13,274 nt of DNA from JAZNLR01 sp045579195 (GTDB lineage: Bacteria > Bacillota > Clostridia > Christensenellales > CAMQZB01): NCBI GenBank assembly GCA_045579195.1, contig JAZNLR010000087.1, positions 1-13,274 on the forward strand, in the 5' to 3' direction. Below are positions 12,000-13,274 of the stretch, piece after piece. Position 1 is the first letter of the stretch. Each line of letters opens with the position of its first letter. The notes below the pieces were generated by a model. It was not told where the DNA came from and did no database searches. It saw only the letters and a program-made list of their open reading frames with translations. Both the position numbers and the translations under genes were made by a program.

Positions 12000-13274
12000 T
12001 TACGCATTTTTCTTTGCGTGATAGAGCTCATATTTCTGCTCGTACACCTGGGAAATTCCGCGATTTCTGCAGTTGTCAAGCTGTCCTTTCCCGACCGTCT
12101 CCTGATAAAGTCCACAGCACTCTTCCACCGTCAACTCAGCAAAGCGCTTGTTAAGCTTTTCCGTAAGCTCACCGATAAGCTCGCTGTAAGTCGGGTCGGA
12201 ATAGAGGTTAACCTTCTCATCGGGGTCGGTTGCAAGGTCGTAAAGCTGATGTTCGCCGTCCACGTTGTTCAAAACGAGTTTGAAGCGTTCCGTTCGGATC
12301 ATGCGAACGGGTCCAAACTCACTCTGCATAAAGATGACGTCTCTTCCGCCTTCCTCCCCCTTCAGGAGGGAAACGATGGAGCTTCCTGCGCGCAAGCTGT
12401 TCTCGGGCGCTTTTTCTCCAGCAAGCTCAATGAGCGTGTCAAAGAGGTCGGTATGCGAAACCATCGCATTGCAGACGACACCGCGCTTAAAATCTCCCTC
12501 GGCAGGCTTGATGATCAAGGGAACGCGCACGGACTGTTCATACATATTCTGCGGATACGTTCCGTTGCCCTTGCCCCAGACGCCGTGATGTCCGATGTTC
12601 ATGCCGTTGTCGCCGGTGAAGACGATGATGGTGTTCTCGTAAAGTCCCTTTTCCTTCAGAAGGTCCACAACGCGCTTTAAGTTGCGGTCCATTGCGGTGA
12701 CTGCCGTGAAATATCCCTGCACGAATTCACGACGCTTTTCGGGCGTGTCGCCAACGAAAAAGTGTGAAACCTGATTCTTGTGAATGGGGTTGACGGGGAT
12801 CTCATCAAACGTTGCGCTGTCATATTCCTGCCAAACGTCTTCGGGGTGCTGGTCTTTCGTCCACGCCTTGTGCGGCGCGGTATAGTGAATGCCGAGATAG
12901 AAGGGCTTTTCTCCGTCACGGCTGTCGATGAACTCAAGCGCGTGATCGGTGATGACGTCGGTGACGTACTTGTTGAAGTGCTTCACGTCGCCGTCGATAT
13001 ACATATCATAATCCTTATAATGACATCCGCCGCTCAAGATCGTCTTCCAGAAGACGTACCCTTTGCGGTGCTTCATCGTGTCGCCCAAGTGCCACTTGCC
13101 CGAAAGAGCAATGTCGTACCCCGCGTCTGCAAGAACGTCGGTCACGAGGGTGCAATCCTCCAGGTAATCCACCACGCGCAAGCACCTGTCTGCCCCGCCG
13201 AGGCGACGGATCGCATCCTCCGGCAAACGGCTTGTATCAACACTTCCTGCTTTCAACCAATCGTGAACTCCGTG
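12000..13274 (-). CDS. Sulfatase (alkaline phosphatase superfamily), C-terminal 424 residues
   Basis: The gene is open at the window edge. The frame continues upstream of the TTG at 13256 as 'HGVHDWLKAG', a sulfatase-type segment, so the true start and the CxPSR/SxPSR formylglycine motif lie outside. Visible are 'LSGKWHLGD' (substrate-pocket Lys and His), 'GIHYTAPHKAW', and 'FTGDNGMNIGHHGVWGKG' with the metal-binding Asp-Asn pair and a catalytic Lys. The family's C-terminal subdomain follows ('LYDLATDPDEKVNLYSDP'). The protein hydrolyses sulfate esters or sulfamates, and the nearest types act on glycans such as heparan or other host polysaccharides. The specific substrate is not readable here. 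Formylglycine maturation would need an anSME or FGE gene, not seen in the window. Confidence 0.92.
   Translation of the reverse strand, partial: HGVHDWLKAGSVDTSRLPEDAIRRLGGADRCLRVVDYLEDCTLVTDVLADAGYDIALSGKWHLGDTMKHRKGYVFWKTILSGGCHYKDYDMYIDGDVKHFNKYVTDVITDHALEFIDSRDGEKPFYLGIHYTAPHKAWTKDQHPEDVWQEYDSATFDEIPVNPIHKNQVSHFFVGDTPEKRREFVQGYFTAVTAMDRNLKRVVDLLKEKGLYENTIIVFTGDNGMNIGHHGVWGKGNGTYPQNMYEQSVRVPLIIKPAEGDFKRGVVCNAMVSHTDLFDTLIELAGEKAPENSLRAGSSIVSLLKGEEGGRDVIFMQSEFGPVRMIRTERFKLVLNNVDGEHQLYDLATDPDEKVNLYSDPTYSELIGELTEKLNKRFAELTVEECCGLYQETVGKGQLDNCRNRGISQVYEQKYELYHAKKNA

Noticed and set aside
1..13274. Mobile elements, CRISPR repeats, phage genes, tRNA or rRNA genes
   Set aside because: No transposase-like or integrase-like frame, no regularly spaced repeats and no tRNA-like cloverleaf were seen on either strand.

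Overview
The window reads as a chromosomal segment of an anaerobic, low-to-mid-GC Firmicute of the class Clostridia, probably an uncultured gut lineage. The evidence is purine-rich GGAGG-type ribosome binding sites, SigA-like TTGACA/TATAAT promoters, a T-box leader, and protein types typical of Clostridia: a TM1266-family [FeFe]-hydrogenase-system regulator, a DUF4364 protein, a four-cysteine TSCPD protein and a CdaR/PucR-type regulator. A sulfatase fits a host-glycan-rich habitat. I see no rRNA, tRNA, CRISPR array, insertion sequence or phage gene.

Region 1 (1-2356, minus strand) is an operon of a TM1266-like ACT-fold protein, a lipoprotein substrate-binding protein of the NMT1/SsuA type, an ABC permease, and the first 30 codons of its ATPase. 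Its extended -10 promoter overlaps the stop codon of the upstream gene. A leader of about 200 nt ends in an intrinsic terminator, and a sequence about 90 nt upstream copies the 3' arm of that terminator. The leader can therefore fold either as a terminator or as an antiterminator that closes a long arm. I do not recognise a known riboswitch class in it, and this is the best candidate for something undescribed.

Region 2 (2353-6854, minus strand) runs: unknown helical protein, CdaR-family regulator, malic enzyme, membrane-anchored S41 (C-terminal processing) peptidase. Spacings are 61, 17 and 20 nt and I see no internal terminator. A perfect 7-nt-arm inverted repeat lies just upstream of the regulator gene.

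Region 3 (6849-8222, plus strand) begins at a divergent promoter pair with a 21-bp dyad between the two promoters. It encodes an HPr-like protein without the phosphorylatable histidine, followed after a terminator by a DUF4364 protein and a small TSCPD protein.

Region 4 (8235-10909, minus strand) is one 755-residue protein joining an XRE DNA-binding domain, a cupin domain and an acyl-CoA-synthetase-type (ANL) adenylating enzyme. It sits behind a well-formed T-box leader whose specifier reads most naturally as AUC (isoleucine). This suggests activation of a branched-chain acid when charged tRNA-Ile runs low.

Region 5 (11000-13274) holds an AT-rich aminoglycoside-phosphotransferase-like kinase gene with its own promoter (plus strand) and, converging on it across a bidirectional terminator, the C-terminal 424 residues of a sulfatase whose start lies beyond the window.
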